64,000 nt of DNA from Piscinibacter gummiphilus (lineage in GTDB: Bacteria > Pseudomonadota > Gammaproteobacteria > Burkholderiales > Burkholderiaceae_C): contig NZ_CP136336.1 of NCBI RefSeq assembly GCF_032681285.1, positions 5,381,001-5,445,000 on the forward strand, in the 5' to 3' direction. The notes under the pieces were generated by a model, which saw nothing but the letters and a program-made list of their open reading frames with translations, searched no databases and was not told the origin of the DNA. The position numbers and the translations under genes are program-made. Of the stretch, positions 61,775-64,000 are shown piece by piece; within the stretch, counting starts at the first letter, position 1, and every line of letters starts with the position of its first letter.

Positions 61775-62431
61775 ATGGCCGCGCCGATTCCCGTGACCAC
61801 CCGGGTGGCCATCGTCACCTTCGATGGCTTCAACGAGCTTGACTCGTTCATCGCGCTCGGCCTGCTCAACCGGCTGCGGCCCCACGGCTTCACCGCCGAG
61901 ATCACCGGCCCCGGGCTCAAGCTGACCTCGATGAACGGGGTGACGGTGGATGTGCAGCAGCCGCTCGAGTTCGCCAACGAAGCCGAGGTCGTGCTCTTCG
62001 GCAGCGGCATCTACACCCGCGCCATCGCCGAGAACGCCGCGCTGATGGACCGCCTCACGCTCGACCCGCTGCGCCAGCTGATCGGCGCGCAGTGCTCGGG
62101 CACGCTGCTGCTCGCGCGGCTCGGCCTCATCGGCAACATGCCGGCCTGCACCGACCTCACCACCAAGCCCTGGGTGGTGCAGGCGGGCGTGCGCGTGGTC
62201 GACGAACCCTTCCACGCGCGCGGCCCGGTGGCCACCGCCGGCGGCTGCATGGCCTCGCAGTACCTGGCCACCTGGGTGATGCTGCTGCGAGCCGGCCAGC
62301 AGGCCACCGAACAGGCGCTGCACTACGTGGCGCCCGTCGGCGAGAAAGAGGCTTACGTGCAGAAGCTGATCAGCGTGGTGCAGCCCTTCGTCGCCGAGCC
62401 GCTGCGCCCCGATACCCCGCTGACCCCCTAG
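61775..62431 (+). CDS. DJ-1/PfpI-family protein
   Basis: A 218-residue class I glutamine-amidotransferase-like protein with the nucleophile-elbow Cys107 (GAQCSGTLLL) and the partner Glu21 (FNELDSF) typical of the DJ-1 superfamily. The subgroup resembles AraC-type regulators' sensor domains and isonitrile-hydratase-like proteins; the activity is not decided by sequence. It starts five bases after dps and probably belongs to the oxyR-dps transcript. Its TAG stop lies inside the first of three CCCCCTAGA repeats. Confidence 0.87.
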   Translation: MAAPIPVTTRVAIVTFDGFNELDSFIALGLLNRLRPHGFTAEITGPGLKLTSMNGVTVDVQQPLEFANEAEVVLFGSGIYTRAIAENAALMDRLTLDPLRQLIGAQCSGTLLLARLGLIGNMPACTDLTTKPWVVQAGVRVVDEPFHARGPVATAGGCMASQYLATWVMLLRAGQQATEQALHYVAPVGEKEAYVQKLISVVQPFVAEPLRPDTPLTP

Positions 62432-62469
62432 AACACGCATTCCCCCTAGAACCGCGTGATCCCCCTAGA
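62424..62469. repeat. Three CCCCCTAGA direct repeats
   Basis: CCCCCTAGA starts at 62424, 62442 and 62461, with periods of 18 and 19 bases. The first two copies extend to CCCCCTAGAAC. They sit 93-138 bases before the next gene's start, a normal distance for activator sites. A fourth, partial TTCCTAGAC lies at about 62507. Confidence 0.7.
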
Positions 62470-62561
62470 TCACATGAGGATCGCAGGTTAGGCGCTTCCT
62501 AGACTGACTCTGCGTGCCCTGTCGAATGGCAGCGCGCGGTCACCAGCCACAGGGAGACTCC

Positions 62562-64000
62562 ATGACCACCTTCACCCGTTCATTGGCCGGCTTGCTGTCG
62601 GTCATCGCACTGTCGGCCATCACCACCAGCGGGGCACGGGCCCAGGCGGTGACCAAGCAACCGCCGAGCTTCACGCCCTTGCCCACCGAGCTCATCGGCG
62701 TGAGCCCGAGCGACCCGAGGCTCACGCCGATCCAGCGCGACAACGTGCTGCGCTTCAACATCGTCGACAAGCTCGACCTGCTCGACCGCGACTTCAACGT
62801 CAAGGTGTGCCTGCCCTCGCCGCCCACCTCGCCCGCCGACATCGACCCGCACCGCTCGCTGATGGTCCACGACCTGTCGACACTCACGGCGCGCGACTTC
62901 TCGCTCAAGCGCACGATGGACCAGCTGGCCTCGCAGGTGGTGGCGCAGGTGCCAGGCACCACGGGCGCATCGATCTTCCGGCAGTTCTGGGACACGCAGA
63001 ACCCGGCCGCGCAGGCGCTCACCACCAGCCCGCGCTGCAGCGATGCGGGGGGCACGCTCAACGGCCTGCCGCACGCCTGCCGGCCGCGCAACTCGGGCGA
63101 GGAAGGCAACGAGGCCGTGGGCAGCGATGCCACCATCAACAACCGCATGAACGGCTCCTTCGACCGCTTCAGCGGCTACGTGCCCCTCGCGCTCGTCAAC
63201 CGCCTCGACCTTGCGCACGAAGGCTGGCGCAATTGCGGCGAGTACCGCATCGTCTACGGCGAGCTGCTGGCCCTGCCCGGCGCGCGCAACCTCATCATCT
63301 TCGAAGGCGTGCTGCCCAACCCCACGCCCGGTTGTCGCAGCGGCTGCAAGCCGGTGATGCAGATGTGGAAGTCGCTCTCGGCGATGAGCTCGGCAAGCGA
63401 CCGCGCCACCAAGCTCGAAGAGTTCTTCTACACCGGCCTGCCCGGCTTCCGGCCAGTGGTGCACGTGGACCACTACAGCAGCAAGGGCGTGACCGGCACC
63501 TATGGCGGCTCGGGCAGCGGGCAGATCCGCACCAACCAGTTCGCGACGACCTCGCGCTGGATGCTCAAGGAATTCAAGACCGTGCTCAACTGCAGCAGCA
63601 CGCCGTGCAAGTTCGAGATCGTGCCGATCCCGGTGAAGGTCAACCCCTGGGGCACGCTGTGGAACGAGGACATCACCAACACGCCAGCCAACCCCTTGAG
63701 CCCGGCGGCCCTGGCCTTCCAGAACAGCGCCCTCGGGCAGACCGCCCTGCTCGGCGACCCGACGTTGATGCGCATTGGCTACTCCGTCTCGCCGACGCAC
63801 AACGCGCCACAGAGCTTCTCGCAGGCGCCGGCCTCGCCCTTCCTCGCCACGCCCTCGTCGCTGCCGCCGTTCGACGTGTGGCATGACCAGTACCTGACGC
63901 AGTTCAACGCCGCAGTCGGGCCGATCAACACCTTCCGCACCGGCTTGCAGGGCGGCGCTGCCGTGCACGGCCTCACGGCCACCCAACTGGTGAAGCGCGC
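62562..64000 (+). CDS. Large exported protein of unknown function (3' end beyond window)
   Basis: The frame is open from the ATG at 62562 to the window end, giving at least 479 residues. A signal peptide (SLAGLLSVIALSAITTSGARA) is followed by a cysteine-bearing globular region. Notable segments are SGYVPLALVNRLDLAHEGWR, NCGEYRIVYGELL, NLIIFEGVLPNP, PGCRSGCKPVMQMWKSL and EFKTVLNCSSTPCKFEI. The NRLDLA...NCGEYR block looks conserved, but I cannot name the family. AGGGAG lies six bases before the ATG. The upstream triple repeat suggests dedicated control. Confidence 0.78.
   Translation, partial: MTTFTRSLAGLLSVIALSAITTSGARAQAVTKQPPSFTPLPTELIGVSPSDPRLTPIQRDNVLRFNIVDKLDLLDRDFNVKVCLPSPPTSPADIDPHRSLMVHDLSTLTARDFSLKRTMDQLASQVVAQVPGTTGASIFRQFWDTQNPAAQALTTSPRCSDAGGTLNGLPHACRPRNSGEEGNEAVGSDATINNRMNGSFDRFSGYVPLALVNRLDLAHEGWRNCGEYRIVYGELLALPGARNLIIFEGVLPNPTPGCRSGCKPVMQMWKSLSAMSSASDRATKLEEFFYTGLPGFRPVVHVDHYSSKGVTGTYGGSGSGQIRTNQFATTSRWMLKEFKTVLNCSSTPCKFEIVPIPVKVNPWGTLWNEDITNTPANPLSPAALAFQNSALGQTALLGDPTLMRIGYSVSPTHNAPQSFSQAPASPFLATPSSLPPFDVWHDQYLTQFNAAVGPINTFRTGLQGGAAVHGLTATQLVKR

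Overview
The window is GC-rich (roughly two thirds G+C) chromosomal DNA from a betaproteobacterium. The gene set points to Burkholderiales, probably the Rubrivivax/Leptothrix/Roseateles group: a Bug-family (TctC-like) binding protein, GTP-dependent PckG, two DUF2145 proteins, two YecA/UPF0149 proteins, a LplT-PlsC fusion and many LysR regulators. This placement is inference from gene content. I found no rRNA, tRNA, CRISPR array, insertion sequence or prophage gene. Most of the window looks like chromosomal backbone. The clearest accessory element is the type I restriction subunit cut by the left edge.

Layout. 0-6.2 kb: hsdR (partial), rlpA, then a secreted disulfide-rich alpha/beta hydrolase followed by a lipase-foldase-like protein. 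6.2-9.3 kb (minus): a trypsin-like protease, an FHA-domain membrane protein and an SDR oxidoreductase in overlapping order. 9.4-12.6 kb: a NitT/TauT-type ABC importer with a TRIC channel gene inside it. 12.6-18.4 kb: DUF3237, a Bug-type binding protein, the first [small exported protein + DUF2145] pair, then mmsA with a divergent LysR. 18.4-22.6 kb: an unexplained minus-strand terminator, a YecA-like protein, an Hsp70-like protein, then an ECF sigma / anti-sigma / TPR unit. 22.6-29.7 kb: dadA-argO with divergent argP, small proteins, TetR, and LysR-yecA-phosphoesterase. 29.8-39.1 kb: pckG, an oxyanion-binding-like protein plus MOSC protein, a quinone-reductase/LysR pair, rlmJ, a CoA-transferase and an orphan PAS kinase. 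39.2-48.8 kb: AraC/XRE regulators overlapping tail to tail, yiaA and the second DUF2145 pair, the LplT-PlsC fusion, argG, a crotonase and tgt. 48.8-55.1 kb: a two-component pair between two large lipoproteins that share an upstream 16-bp motif. 55.1-62.4 kb: queA and recG back to back, a Yip1-like protein, a lipoprotein, then oxyR-dps-DJ-1. The right edge cuts a large exported protein of unknown function.

How the genes work together. Central metabolism is represented by pckG (gluconeogenesis), mmsA (valine/propionyl-CoA route), argG, dadA and a CoA-transferase. Translation and tRNA or rRNA modification by tgt, queA and rlmJ. Peroxide defence by oxyR-dps. Cell-envelope work by rlpA, LplT-PlsC and several lipoproteins. 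Gene packing is tight: start/stop overlaps of the ATGA, GTGA or TTGA type recur, and three convergent gene pairs end in one shared CTAG.

The least-explained parts are the duplicated DUF2145 modules, which may be a permuted papain-like exported enzyme plus partner; the kinase/regulator/lipoprotein locus at 48.8-55.1 kb; and the foldase/hydrolase pair at 4.2-6.2 kb.
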